DNA from: Streptomyces sp. ITFR-21
GTDB taxonomy: Bacteria > Actinomycetota > Actinomycetes > Streptomycetales > Streptomycetaceae
Assembly (NCBI RefSeq): GCF_031844685.1
Contig: NZ_CP134605.1
Coordinates: forward strand, 6,546,001 to 6,610,000
Length of the DNA stretch: 64,000 nt
Direction of reading: 5' to 3'
In this document: positions 40,741 to 49,793 of the stretch, one piece after another
How positions within the stretch are numbered: position 1 is the stretch's first letter
How the letters are laid out: each line of letters begins with the position of its first letter
Notes under the pieces: generated by a model
What the model was told of the DNA's origin: nothing
Seen by the model: the letters and a program-made list of their open reading frames with translations, nothing else
The model's database searches: none
Translations under genes and position numbers: made by a program

Positions 40741-40896
40741 GCACGGCGCCCCGGCCGGTGGACGCACCACCGAGGACCGGGCGTCCGGCGTGGCACGCAC
40801 GGCACATGTGCAACCGTCCGGGCCGTCGGGGCACCGCCCCCGCCGCGGGACGGCGGGTCCGGCTCCGCGCGACCGCACCCGACTGGCTGCGTTCGC

Positions 40897-41202
40897 CTAC
40901 GAGTCCTGCCTGGTCCGCCCGGGCCGGCTCGGCCGACCGGCCGACACGTCGGCGCGCGGCAACCGGTTCTGCCGCTCGAAGCGCCGCAGTGTCAGCGCCA
41001 CCCGCCAGCAGAAGATGGCCGCGGACGCCACGACCGCCCCGGTGAAGCACCCCTCACGGGCCGTACCGTGCGCCGCGTCCGCCAGCACCGGACTGATCGC
41101 CGCGGCGAAGGCCATGGCGGCGAACAGCGCGCCGGTGACGACCGCGTAGACCGTCTCCACCGTGACCGCGTCCTGCTCCTGCTGCGTCCTGACCCTGCGC
41201 AT
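40897..41202 (-). CDS. DUF6332-like small membrane protein (101 aa)
   Basis: TQQEQDAVTVETVYAVVTGA then two hydrophobic helices (residues 20-40 and 55-70) and a basic tail (LRRFERQNRLPRADV). The N-terminal ERDAVTVE-like start is characteristic of DUF6332. Function unknown. The 300 bases to its right (41203-41513) hold nothing I can support. Confidence 0.65.
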   Translation of the reverse strand: MRRVRTQQEQDAVTVETVYAVVTGALFAAMAFAAAISPVLADAAHGTAREGCFTGAVVASAAIFCWRVALTLRRFERQNRLPRADVSAGRPSRPGRTRQDS

Positions 41203-41513
41203 CCCCGGTTCCTCTCCGCCACGTCCCCCGACGGCGCGTCAAGTCTGCCATGAAGACGGGGCCACGGTTCGGCCCGCGCGTCCCCCCGCTAGCCGCGGGA
41301 CCGAGGAAACCGGCCGCTCGCCCGATTCCGCCGCGGACCGCAGTCCCGACAAGCCCGGCAGCAGGTCCGTGGGCGCTGGGCATGCGGTCAGGCCCCGGAC
41401 GGCGATGCGGCGGCTTCCGGCGGATCGCCGTCCGGGGGGCGCCGTGTCCGTGCTCGTCCCGTGCGCGACCGTGCTCCGCGCGGAGGCGGCGGAGCACGGC
41501 CGGCCGGTGAGGG

Positions 41514-41747
41514 TCAGCCGTGGCGCCGGTGCCAGATCACGACCACCGTGACGGTGGCGACCCCCGCCTGATGCGCGGCGCCGCGTACGAAGTGTCCGAG
41601 GAGCGCACGCCTTTGCGTTCTGACCGTTTGTGCAAGGTCGAGAATGATTCTGCTAATTAATACGATGAACTTTTCAATGTGGTGTCTGGGTGGGCACAAG
41701 ATCGCGGTTACCTTGCGGAGCGTAACTCCAGTGTGGTTTCGTAACAT
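41514..41747 (-). CDS. Small basic protein with two TTA codons (77 aa)
   Basis: ATG with GAGAGGAAACCC upstream. Product starts MLRNHTGVTLRKVTAILCPP and has a hydrophobic stretch EKFIVLISRIILDLA, then VRTQRRALLGHFVRG. The first two thirds use AT-rich codons, including TTA at codons 2 and 30, which in Streptomyces depend on the bldA tRNA; the last third is normal high-GC. It may be a developmentally controlled or transferred small gene, or not coding at all. Confidence 0.45.
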   Translation of the reverse strand: MLRNHTGVTLRKVTAILCPPRHHIEKFIVLISRIILDLAQTVRTQRRALLGHFVRGAAHQAGVATVTVVVIWHRRHG

Positions 41748-41789
41748 GGGTTTCCTCTCGCTGCTGACCAGGGCGTCAGGGGGCCACGC

Positions 41790-41848
41790 AAGGAGCCCCT
41801 TGCTCCCCCGCGGTTGGCGCCGCGGGGGGTGATGAGCGGGGGCTCCTT
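41790..41848 (-). ncRNA. Structured leader candidate (two stacked stems)
   Basis: Outer perfect 10-bp stem AAGGAGCCCC / GGGGCTCCTT encloses an inner 9-bp stem CCCCCGCGG / CCGCGGGGG. It lies 42 bases upstream of the leftward 77-aa gene, in its probable 5' leader. No T-run follows either side, so it is not a simple terminator. Confidence 0.4.
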
Positions 41849-42226
41849 AGCGCGTTCAGCCGACTTTATGCGCGGTCGATGGAGTGTGCGCCCGCCGGCG
41901 GCTGACCGGGTCGCTCGTCTTGATTTCAGGTTCACCCGACTGGTCGATGCCTTATCGGTGCAAATCGCTGTGAAATTTCCACTCGGTTTGCACTGTCGTG
42001 CCTGCAGAACTGACGGGGGTGATGTGTGGTGCGCCAGGTTGACGTTGTTACGTGGCGTTCTATTTCTCCGCCGGCGGGTCGGCAACGGTGTGCGTACACG
42101 GACTGCGCGAACGGCCGGCCGCCGCATTCGATGGCGCTGCCGGGTGCCATTCCGTGCGCAGGCCCGTCTCCTCTGCACGCGTTTGTTGTTCGAACATGTT
42201 GTTTTCCGGACTGCTACCCTCGCCGC

Positions 42227-42622
42227 ATGACCGGCGACAAGGATGAGCGGGCGCTCGTGGCCGAGTGGCGGGAGATCCTCGCCGTCCACGCGCGCACGAC
42301 GGGCGAGATTGACCGCGAGCTGCACCCGTACGGACTGCGTGCCAGTGATTTCGAGGTACTCGACGTACTGGTGGGCGGGGGTACGCAGGACGGCGGCTCC
42401 GCGTTCCGCGTGCAGGAACTGGCCGACCGGGTCCACCTCAGCCAGAGCGCGCTGTCCCGGTTGGTGTCCCGGTTGGAGAAGGACGGCCTGGTGGGCCGCG
42501 ACACCTGCAGTGAGGACCGGCGCGGGGTGCGGGTCGCCATCACGGCGGCGGGGCGCGAACGGTACGAGGAGGCACGGCCGGGGCATCTGGCCGTGCTGGA
42601 GCGGATGCTGCCGAGGGGCTGA
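42227..42622 (+). CDS. MarR-family regulator (131 aa)
   Basis: Winged-helix MarR: TTGEIDRELHPYGLRASDFE, VQELADRVHLSQSALSRLVS, RLEKDGLVGRDTCSEDRRGV, ITAAGRERYEEA. TACCCT 6 bases before the ATG suggests leaderless transcription; TGTTCGAACA, a palindrome at about 42188, is a likely operator. The 380 bp upstream (41849-42226) is of lower G+C and has no gene I can support. The convergent gene is an MFS transporter. Confidence 0.9.
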   Translation: MTGDKDERALVAEWREILAVHARTTGEIDRELHPYGLRASDFEVLDVLVGGGTQDGGSAFRVQELADRVHLSQSALSRLVSRLEKDGLVGRDTCSEDRRGVRVAITAAGRERYEEARPGHLAVLERMLPRG

Positions 42623-42671
42623 GGCTCCCGGCCGCCCGCTGCCGACCCGAATCCCCGCCGCGGCCCGGTGG

Positions 42672-43958
42672 TTACGCGGTCGCGCCGCTGTTCCGTGCCG
42701 CGTACGCGATCCCCGCCGCTACGGCGGCCAGCACCGAGACCGTGAGCAGCGCGGTCGGCAGGCCGAAGGCGTCGGCGAGGAAGCCGATCGAGGGCGGGCC
42801 CAGCAGCATGCCGCCGTAACCGAGGGTGGAGGCGGCGGCCACTCCGCTGGGGCCGGTCAGCTCCCCGGCCCTGGCGATGGCGGTCGGGAAGAGGTTGGCC
42901 AGGCCGAGCCCGGTGATCGCGAAGCCGATCATCACCAGCGGGATCGCCGGCGCCAGTGCCCCGAGCAGCATTCCGGCGCAGGCGACCACGCCGCCCAGCA
43001 CCAGCGCGCGGGTCTGCCCGAGCCGGACCAGCAGCCCGGTGCCGGACAGCCGCCCCAGCGCCATGGCCAGGGTGACGCAGGCGTAGCCCGCCGCCGCGAT
43101 GCCGGAGCCGCCGTGCAGATCCTGCTGGATGTGCAGCGGCCCCCACTCGGCGAGCGCGCCCTCGCCGTATGCCGTGCAGGCCGCGATCAGGCCGAAGACG
43201 GCGACCAGCAGGGTGGAGGGATTCTTCGGTGCGGGTGCGGGTGCGGGTGCGGGTGCGGGCGCGGGCGTCGGCGTCGTCGTGGTGGGAACCGGCACCGACG
43301 CCGCCGGTGCGGGCCTGTGCTCCACGTCCACGGCCCTGGTGCCCGCGCGCCCGCGCGCCGTGGGTCCGCTCAACGGGTGCGCCACCATGACACGCCCGGC
43401 CGCCACCACCGCGACCAGGCCGATCGGGGTGAGCAGCAGCAGGTGCGTGGCGGGGGAGAGGTGCGGCGCGACCAGTCCGCCGATGCCCGCGCCGGTCAGC
43501 CCGCCGAGGCTGTAGGCGGCGTGGAAACCGGACATGACCGGGCGGCGCAGCGCCGCCACCAGGTCCACCGCCACACTGTTCATCGCGACGTTCATGCCGC
43601 CGTAGGAGACGCCGAAGCACAGGAGGACCAGGCCGAGTGCGAGCGCCGAGTGGGTGCGCGGCGGAAGGGCGATGCTCAGCGACAGCAGAACGCCGGTGGC
43701 CACGGTCACCCGCTCGCTGCCGAACGTCCGGCACAACCGTCCGGTCAGCACCATGGTGGCCACCGCTCCGGCCGACACACCCAGCAGAGCCAGGCCCAAC
43801 TGCCCGGCGGAGGCGCCGACCTGGGCCTTGATGGCGGGGATGCGGACCACCCAGCCGGCGAAGAGGAAGCCGTCCACGGCGAAGAAGACGGTGAGGGCGA
43901 CGCGAAGCCGCCGCAGGGCGGGCTCGGCGGCGGCGGTGTGATGGGATCGGGGCGGCAT
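42672..43958 (-). CDS. MFS transporter (428 aa)
   Basis: Twelve hydrophobic helices; LTVFFAVDGFLFAGWVVRIP and SYGGMNVAMNSVAVDL resemble the FucP/YbjJ-like MFS subgroup. The central loop is an Ala-Pro repeat encoded by about five tandem GGTGCG units (43231-43262), a likely length-variable linker. Divergent from a ROK repressor with an inverted repeat between them, so sugar-type regulation is probable. Confidence 0.88.
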   Translation of the reverse strand: MPPRSHHTAAAEPALRRLRVALTVFFAVDGFLFAGWVVRIPAIKAQVGASAGQLGLALLGVSAGAVATMVLTGRLCRTFGSERVTVATGVLLSLSIALPPRTHSALALGLVLLCFGVSYGGMNVAMNSVAVDLVAALRRPVMSGFHAAYSLGGLTGAGIGGLVAPHLSPATHLLLLTPIGLVAVVAAGRVMVAHPLSGPTARGRAGTRAVDVEHRPAPAASVPVPTTTTPTPAPAPAPAPAPAPKNPSTLLVAVFGLIAACTAYGEGALAEWGPLHIQQDLHGGSGIAAAGYACVTLAMALGRLSGTGLLVRLGQTRALVLGGVVACAGMLLGALAPAIPLVMIGFAITGLGLANLFPTAIARAGELTGPSGVAAASTLGYGGMLLGPPSIGFLADAFGLPTALLTVSVLAAVAAGIAYAARNSGATA

Positions 43959-43979
43959 GGAAAAATTCGAGAGAACAGT

Positions 43980-44018
43980 CCCTATTTTGTTTAGCGTCGG
44001 CACAAAGTCAGAATAGGG
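43980..44018. promoter_or_regulatory. Inverted repeat in MFS-ROK intergenic region
   Basis: CCCTATT (43980-43986) and AATAGGG (44012-44018), with extended similarity TTTTG/TTCTG next to each arm. It spans both start regions and is the likely ROK operator. Confidence 0.55.
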
Positions 44019-44020
44019 GG

Positions 44021-45244
44021 GTGACACAGATTCGGACAAGGCTTGAGCGGGGCCGGGGTGCGCTCGGACCGGCGCTCTCCCTGGTGCACACCGGACGCGC
44101 GGCGACCCGCGCGCTGCTCACCGCGGAACTCGGGGTGACCCGGGCCACGGCGGGCGCGGTCGCCGCCGAACTGGAGGCACTCGGGCTGATCCGGGTCGAC
44201 ACCCGGCCCGCCGGGCCTTCCGGCGCCCAGGGCCGCCCCTCGCACCGGCTCGACGTCGCCCCCGGCGGGCCGGTCGCGCTCGCCGCGCAGGTGCACGCCG
44301 ACGGCTTCCGGGCCGCGCTGGTCGGGCTCGGCGGGGAGATCGTGACCACGTCGCCGCGGACCATGGCCGTACCGGCCGACCCGGCGCACGTACTCGGCGC
44401 GGTGGTCGAGGCGGGGGCGGAACTGCTGCGGGAGTACGGGCGGGTCTGTGTGGGCGCCGGGCTCGCGGTGCCCTCGGCGGTCGCCGAGCCCGACGGCACC
44501 GCGCTCAACCCGCTGCACCTGGCATGGCCGGCGGGCGCCCCGGTACGCGAGGTGTTCGCCGGGCAGGTCGCCCGGGTCGGCATCCTCGGGCCCGACGGCG
44601 AGCCGGTGCCCTCCTTCGTCGGCAACGACGTCAACGTGGCCGCGCTCGCCGAACACCGACACGGCGCCGGGCGCGACGCCCAGCACCTCCTGGTGGTCGC
44701 CTCGGGACACCGCGGCGTCGGCGGCGCGCTGGTCCTCAACGGCCGCCTGCACACGGGTAGCTCGGGCCTCGCCTTGGAGGTGGGACACCTCACGGTGCTG
44801 CCCGACGGCCGCCCCTGCCACTGCGGCAGCCGCGGCTGCCTGGACGTCGAGGCCGATCCGCTGGCCTTCCTGGAAGCGGCCGGCCGCGACCCGGGCCCGG
44901 AGGTCTCGCTGCTCCAGCAGTCCGTCGACCTGCTCCGCGAGGAGTACGACGACCCGTCCGTCCGCGAAGCCGCCCACGTCCTGATCGACCGGCTCGGGCG
45001 CGGCCTCGCCGGCCTCGTCAACGTCCTCAACCCCGACCGCATCCTGCTCGGCGGCCTCCACGGCCACCTCCTGAACGCCGACCCCGAGGCGCTCCGCGCG
45101 GTCGTGGCCGACCGCAGCCTGTGGGGACGCAGCGGAAGCGTCCCCGTACTCGCCTGCGCCCTCCACCACAACAGCCTCGTCGGCGCGGCGGAACTGGCCT
45201 GGCAGCCGGTACTGGACGACCCTCTGGCGGTCCTGGGCGGCTAG
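44021..45244 (+). CDS. ROK-family transcriptional repressor (407 aa)
   Basis: N-terminal winged helix (GRAATRALLTAELGVTRATA, AVAAELEALGLIRVD) followed by a ROK kinase-like domain with VGNDVNVAALAEH-type residues, SGLALEVGHLTVLP and the zinc motif CHCGSRGCLD. The GTG start fits the divergent promoter. The kinase ATP loop is degenerate (AAQVHADGFRAALVG instead of DIGGT), so it is a regulator. The stop codon TAG lies in the left end of repeat copy 3. Confidence 0.92.
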   Translation: MTQIRTRLERGRGALGPALSLVHTGRAATRALLTAELGVTRATAGAVAAELEALGLIRVDTRPAGPSGAQGRPSHRLDVAPGGPVALAAQVHADGFRAALVGLGGEIVTTSPRTMAVPADPAHVLGAVVEAGAELLREYGRVCVGAGLAVPSAVAEPDGTALNPLHLAWPAGAPVREVFAGQVARVGILGPDGEPVPSFVGNDVNVAALAEHRHGAGRDAQHLLVVASGHRGVGGALVLNGRLHTGSSGLALEVGHLTVLPDGRPCHCGSRGCLDVEADPLAFLEAAGRDPGPEVSLLQQSVDLLREEYDDPSVREAAHVLIDRLGRGLAGLVNVLNPDRILLGGLHGHLLNADPEALRAVVADRSLWGRSGSVPVLACALHHNSLVGAAELAWQPVLDDPLAVLGG

Positions 45245-45407
45245 GGTCAGTCGGCGGGAGCTGCGCGGCGTCGCGGGGTCCGGTACGCACGTGTGCCGCG
45301 TTTCCGCCGGTCGGCGACACACCGCGTCGCCTGCCTCCTCGGTCTTCCGGCCGTACGCACCCGAACCCCGTCCCGCCACCCCCGCAGACCAACACCACAG
45401 GCCCTGG
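45241..45407. mobile_element. MITE-like dispersed repeat, copy 3
   Basis: About 167 bp from CTAGGGTCAGTCGGCGGG to CACAGGCCCTGG. Core CGCCGGTCGGCGACACACC, CGTCGCCTGCCTCCTCGG as in the other copies. Its left CTAG supplies the ROK stop codon. Non-coding; 45408-45509 beyond it also lacks a gene. Confidence 0.7.
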
Positions 45408-45509
45408 TCAGCGTTCGCCGGGGGAGGCGCGGCCGGGACCGGACCGGCCGCCGTCTGAGGGCTGGAGGCGGTGGCCGTTCCGGTCCCGGCCCGGGATCCG
45501 CCAAGGCCG

Positions 45510-46019
45510 TCAGGCGACCGAGGCGGCGACGGCGACCCGTTTCGGAGCGATCCGCTCCATCGGCATGCCCGCGGCCTTCAGGGGCGCCGGCGTGGGCGCC
45601 GCCAGCGGGGTGCGCAGCACGAACCACACCACCTTGCCGGCGTCGTCCGGCAGCAGGTCCGTACCCCAGCTGTCGCTCATCGCCTCGACCATGGCCAGTC
45701 CGCGGCCGGTGGTGGCGCTCGGCTCCATCGGCCCCAGATGCGGCAGCCGTGGGTCGTGGTCCGTGACGGCCACCAAGAGGCGGTCGGGGGCCAGGCTGAG
45801 CTTCACCGCGCAGCGCTTGTCGGGTCTGGCATGGCGGTGGACGTTCGCGAGCAGCTCGCTGATGCCGGTCGACGCCGCGTCGACGAGCGGGTCGAGACGC
45901 CAGTAACGCAGCTGAGCGGACACGATGCGGCGGATCTGCTGGATCCGGTACGGATGGGCTTCCAGGTCGAGCGAGCACTCTCGGGCCGCTGGATCGGCTT
46001 GGTCGGCTTGCATGATCAC
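45510..46019 (-). CDS. RsbW/HATPase_c anti-sigma-like ATP-binding protein (169 aa)
   Basis: GHKL-type fold: IRRIVSAQLRYWRL, ISELLANVHRHARPD (N-box with Glu and Asn), VTDHDPRLPHLGP, TTGRGLAMVEAMSDSWG (G-box) and GKVVWFVL. This is the common Streptomyces stand-alone serine-kinase/anti-sigma type. The GTG at 46019 follows GGAGGGAG; an ATG two codons later is possible. No sigma or anti-anti-sigma gene is adjacent. Confidence 0.88.
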   Translation of the reverse strand: MIMQADQADPAARECSLDLEAHPYRIQQIRRIVSAQLRYWRLDPLVDAASTGISELLANVHRHARPDKRCAVKLSLAPDRLLVAVTDHDPRLPHLGPMEPSATTGRGLAMVEAMSDSWGTDLLPDDAGKVVWFVLRTPLAAPTPAPLKAAGMPMERIAPKRVAVAASVA

Positions 46020-46273
46020 GGCTGCGACTCCCTCCGCGGCGGGGCGGTCCCCGCACACGCGGGGCCGGCCATGTGCCGCTCCTATGGGAACTGAGCGAAA
46101 ATGCGTAGAGTGACTACTGCAGTACTCCGTGATGCGTATTCCGCGTTTTCAGGGTGACCCGGCGGCGGGCGCGGCGCAACTCGCGGCGTGACGCTGCGTG
46201 GGCGCGGGGCGACACCGCGGGGGCCGCGCGGCGGTCGCACGGCGGGACGCCGGGTCGCCGCGGGCCCGCCGTC

Positions 46274-47314
46274 TCAGGCGTCGGCGCGGGGACCGCAGGT
46301 CGCGGGAAGCGGACGCAGGGCGGGCCAGCGGGACTCGACGGCGCCCAGCAGTGCGCCGGTCAGGGCGCCGACCTCGGACAGCCGCGGGTGGTCCGCGGTG
46401 AGTCCGGCGACGACACCGAGCCGGTGGCGCAGCCGCTCCCGGGCGGAGCAGGCGCCCCAGCGCCAGTCGCGCCGTACCGCGCGGGCCAGATAATCCCGGG
46501 TCCCGCGCCGGGCCTGCGGCACCAGAGCGTCACCGCGGATCAGCCAGCCCACGCACGCGTCCGCCGGGTCGCCCGGCACCTCGGTCCCGGTGGCCTCCCG
46601 CCAGGCGGCGGCGTAGGCGGCCTCGGCCGCCGCCAACTCCCCGGGCGGCAGCCCCAGCGCGCCCCAGCCGGTAGGGAAACCCAGCCGCGGGAAGACGAGT
46701 TCGACGACGCCGCTGCCGAGCGCGCCGCCCTCGAAGTCGACGAAGACCGCTCCGCCGCCGGTGTACAGGTCGTTGCCCAGTCACGGGTCGCCGTGCGGCA
46801 GCGCGTGCTGTCCGGCGGCGCCGTCCGCCAGCCGCCGGACGGCGCCGAGCAGTTGGCGGCGCGCCCGGGGCCCGGCGGATACCCCGAGGGCGGTGGCGAA
46901 ACCGCGGAACGCGTCGGCGTCCGCCGCCGTGGGCCCGGTCCAGACCGGCAGCACGGCGGCGTCCCGCGGCCGGCCGGTCGCGTGCAGCCGGGCCAGTGCC
47001 TCCAGGCAGCCGACCACCCAGTCGGCCGGCGCCGGCCTGCGCCCGACCCGGGCGAGCACCATCACCCGCGCCGCCCGGTCCGCCGCCAACAGCGGCGCCG
47101 CCACCGGCTTCCCGGCGCGCCCCGCCACGTGGAACGTGGCCACCTCGCGGCCGAACCGGGCACTCGCGCCGGAACCCGCCACGACGTGCTTGACCACCAC
47201 CGGGACCGTCCCGGCCCACAGCCGGGAGCGCGGACTGCTCCTGATCGCCCGCACCCCGGTCAGCCGCCCCAGCTCCGCGCGCAACCCGTCGCTCCCCGGC
47301 ACTCTTCGCAGCAT
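46274..47314 (-). pseudogene. APH-like phosphotransferase, interrupted by in-frame TGA
   Basis: One frame of 347 codons with a single TGA at 46781-46783. Before it: VPVVVKHVVAGSGASARFGR and, at residues 174-177, HGDP; after it, LGNDLYTGGGAVFVDFEGG. HGDPxxGN is the catalytic loop of aminoglycoside/homoserine-type phosphotransferases, so the stop falls inside the active site. A single base change from TGC (Cys) or TGG (Trp) would restore the gene. A true nonsense mutation or sequencing error; recoding is unlikely. Confidence 0.8.
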
Positions 47315-47333
47315 GCGGCGACGCTACCGCCGG

Positions 47334-48674
47334 TCAGCCGGGGGAGACGTCGTCGGGGTCGGTCCGCGCCAGCGCGGCGAGAGCCGCCAGGGTCTGCCGC
47401 AGGACCTGCGGCGGGGGAGAGGCCAGGCCGAGCCGGACCGCGTTGGGCGTGCGGTGCGGGAGTACGGCGAAGGAGGCGGCCGGGGTCACGGCGACGCCCC
47501 GGCGGGCGGCGGCGGCCACGAAGGTGTCGGCCCGCCACGGCTCGGGCAGCTCCCACCAGCAGAAATAGCCCCGCGGGTCGGCGCGCACGGTGAAGCCGCG
47601 CAACTTCTCGGCGGCGATACGCTGCCGGTCGCCAGCGTCGGCCCGCTTGGCCGCGGCGACCGTGGCCGCGGTGCCGTCGGTGAGCCAGCCGGTGGCCGCC
47701 TCCAGCGCGTACCCCGAGGCCGTCCAGGCACCCGAGCGGAGCGCCGAGGCGAGCCGGGCGGCGAGCGCGGGGGGTCCGACGGCGAAGCCCAGGGTCAGCC
47801 CGGGGGCGAGCCGCTTGGAGAGGCTGTCGGTGTGGACCACCCGCTCCGGCGCGTACGCGGCCAGCGGCGCCGGACCGTCCGGCCGCAGGAACGACCACAC
47901 CGCGTCCTCGACGGCCACCGTGTCGATCTGCCGCAGGGCGACCGCGAGTTCGGCCCGCCGGTCGTCGGGCATGGTGACGCCGAGCGGGTTGTGCAGGGTC
48001 GGCTGGACGTACACCGCGCTCAGCGGCGCGGCCCGGTGGGCGGCCAGCAGCGCGTCCGGGCGCAGGCCCCACTCGTCACCGCCGACCGGTACCAGGGTGA
48101 TGCCGAGGCGGCCGGCGATCGCCTTCACCACGGGGTACGTGAACGCCTCGACGCCCAGCCGGCCGCCGGACGGGACCAGCGCGGCCAGCGCGGCGGCGAT
48201 GGCCTGGCGGCCGTTCCCGGCGAACAGCACGGACGCGGGAGTGGGGGACCAGCCCGCGCGGGCGAGCAGGGCGGCCACCGCCTCCCGGGCCGCCGCCGTG
48301 CCCGCGGCCCCCGCCGGGCAAAGCGCGGCGGCCAGCACGTCGGGGCGCGCGAGCCGGGCGAGTCCGGCGCCCAGCAGCTCCGACTGGCCGGCCACCACGG
48401 GGTGGTTCAGCTCCAGGTCCACCCGGGCCGGGGACGGCTCGGCCAGCGCGGGCCCGGCCACCGGCGGCGCCGCCCGTACGAACGTGCCCCGCCCCACCTC
48501 TCCGACCACGAGCCCGCGGCGGGCCAGCTCCCCGTACACCCGGCCCGCCGTGGAGTCCGCGATCCCCTGCCGGCGGGCGAACGCCCGCTGCGTCGGCAGC
48601 CGGTCCCCGGCCCGCAGCCGCCCCGCGGCGATCTGGGCGGCGACCTCGTCCGCCACCCGCCGGAAATCCCGCAC
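47334..48674 (-). CDS. MocR-family regulator (446 aa)
   Basis: GntR winged helix at the N-terminus (LRAGDRLPTQRAFARRQGIA, STAGRVYGELARRGLVV) and an aminotransferase fold with VQPTLHNPLGVTMPDD and the PLP lysine in HTDSLSKRLAPGL. GTG at 48674 follows AAAGGGGA; the frame is open further upstream. A 31-bp palindrome lies 120 bp upstream. The divergent neighbour is a frameshifted alpha/beta hydrolase, which may be its target. Confidence 0.88.
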   Translation of the reverse strand: MRDFRRVADEVAAQIAAGRLRAGDRLPTQRAFARRQGIADSTAGRVYGELARRGLVVGEVGRGTFVRAAPPVAGPALAEPSPARVDLELNHPVVAGQSELLGAGLARLARPDVLAAALCPAGAAGTAAAREAVAALLARAGWSPTPASVLFAGNGRQAIAAALAALVPSGGRLGVEAFTYPVVKAIAGRLGITLVPVGGDEWGLRPDALLAAHRAAPLSAVYVQPTLHNPLGVTMPDDRRAELAVALRQIDTVAVEDAVWSFLRPDGPAPLAAYAPERVVHTDSLSKRLAPGLTLGFAVGPPALAARLASALRSGAWTASGYALEAATGWLTDGTAATVAAAKRADAGDRQRIAAEKLRGFTVRADPRGYFCWWELPEPWRADTFVAAAARRGVAVTPAASFAVLPHRTPNAVRLGLASPPPQVLRQTLAALAALARTDPDDVSPG

Positions 48675-48794
48675 GGTTCCCCTTTCCCGGGCCACCACGA
48701 CCCCTCGTCGACCCGCGCCGGCTCACCCGTTCAGCGCACCGCCCACCGGCGTCCCCGCGCCACGTCGGCGCGGTGGCGCGGTGGCGCGGTGGCG

Positions 48795-48825
48795 GGTGCA
48801 AAGGGCCCTGGGGGCCCTTTGCACC
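48795..48825. promoter_or_regulatory. 14-bp-arm perfect inverted repeat upstream of MocR gene
   Basis: GGTGCAAAGGGCCC (48795-48808), loop TGG, GGGCCCTTTGCACC (48812-48825). It lies between the MocR gene and the divergent hydrolase, next to a TATAGGG box at about 48834. Such perfection suggests an operator (also possible: hairpin RNA). Confidence 0.6.
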
Positions 48826-48904
48826 GAGATCAATATAGGGATTGCCCTCCCAAAAGCCCAGCCATAGCCTCGACCCACAGCCGCGAGAGAGAGGGAACAC
48901 CCAG

Positions 48905-49730
48905 GTGGGCACCGTATTCGTGCACGGCGTCACGATCGCCTATGAGGACACCGGGTCCACCGGAGCGGACGGCGGCCCTCCCGTACTGCTCGTCCACGGG
49001 CATCCCTTCGACCGCACGATGTGGCGGCCGCAGACGGACCACCTGGCCCGGCACGGCGTGCGGGCGCTCGCGCCGGACCTGCGGGGGGTACGGACGGACC
49101 ACGGTGGTGCCCGGGACCACCGCGCTGGAGACGTTCGCCCGGGATCTGGCCGGGCTGCTCGACCGTCTGGGGGTGGCGCGCGCGGTGCTGGCCGGGGCGT
49201 CGATGGGCGGGCAGATCGCGCTGGAGTTCCACCGGCTCTTCCCGGGGCGGGTGGCCGGCCTGCTGCTCGCGGACACCTCCGCGCGGGGCGAGACCCGTGC
49301 GGGGAAGCGGGAGCGCAACCGGCGGGCGGACCGGCTGTCGGCCGAGGGCATGGCCGGCTACGCCCACGGCGTGCTGGACTCGATGATTGCGCCCGCCACC
49401 GTGGGGGCGATGCCCCAGGTCGCGGAGCACGTGCTGCGGATGATGCTGGAGGCGCCGCCGGAAGGGGCCGCGGCGGCGCTGCGGGGGCGGGCCGAGCGGC
49501 CCGACTACACCGGGACGCTGCCGGGGATCGGCGTACCGGCGCTGGTGGTGGTCGGGCGCGAGGACGTGTTCACGCCCGTCGCGGACGCGGAGTTCCTGCG
49601 GGACCGGATCCCGCGGGCGCGGCTCGCGGCGATCGAGGGGGCCGGGCACCTGCCGAACCTGGAACGGCCCGCCGCGTTCAACCGGGAGCTGGCCGCGCTG
49701 CTGGCCGCCGTCACGGCGGCCCGGATATGA
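48905..49730 (+). pseudogene. Alpha/beta hydrolase with frameshift
   Basis: GTG start after GAGAGAGAGGGAAC. N-terminal part in one frame (TVFVHGVTIAYEDTG, VLLVHGHPFDRTMW, ALAPDLRG), the rest in another (GYGRTTVVPGTTALETFARD, LAGASMGGQIALEF with the nucleophile Ser, VVVGREDVFTPVADAEF, IEGAGHLPNLE). The switch is at a run of six G (49083-49088); five G would restore DLRGYGRT. All catalytic residues are present across the two frames. Probably a decayed gene or homopolymer sequencing error. Confidence 0.8.
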
Positions 49731-49793
49731 CGAAACCCTGACGTTCACCGGTTGCCCCTGGCCGGCGGGCCGCCGGCGTGCTCGAATCGGTCC

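Noticed and set aside
46781..46783. Selenocysteine or programmed readthrough at the TGA in the phosphotransferase
   Set aside because: No SECIS-like hairpin follows, and the residue is not a redox Cys in this family; a mutation or read error is simpler.
49083..49088. Programmed ribosomal frameshift at the G6 run in the hydrolase
   Set aside because: The context lacks a slippery heptamer with downstream structure, and alpha/beta hydrolases are not known to use frameshifting.
46761..49730. 989-codon plus-strand frame across the MocR and phosphotransferase genes
   Set aside because: Most of it is antisense to intact minus-strand coding; only the last part belongs to the frameshifted hydrolase.
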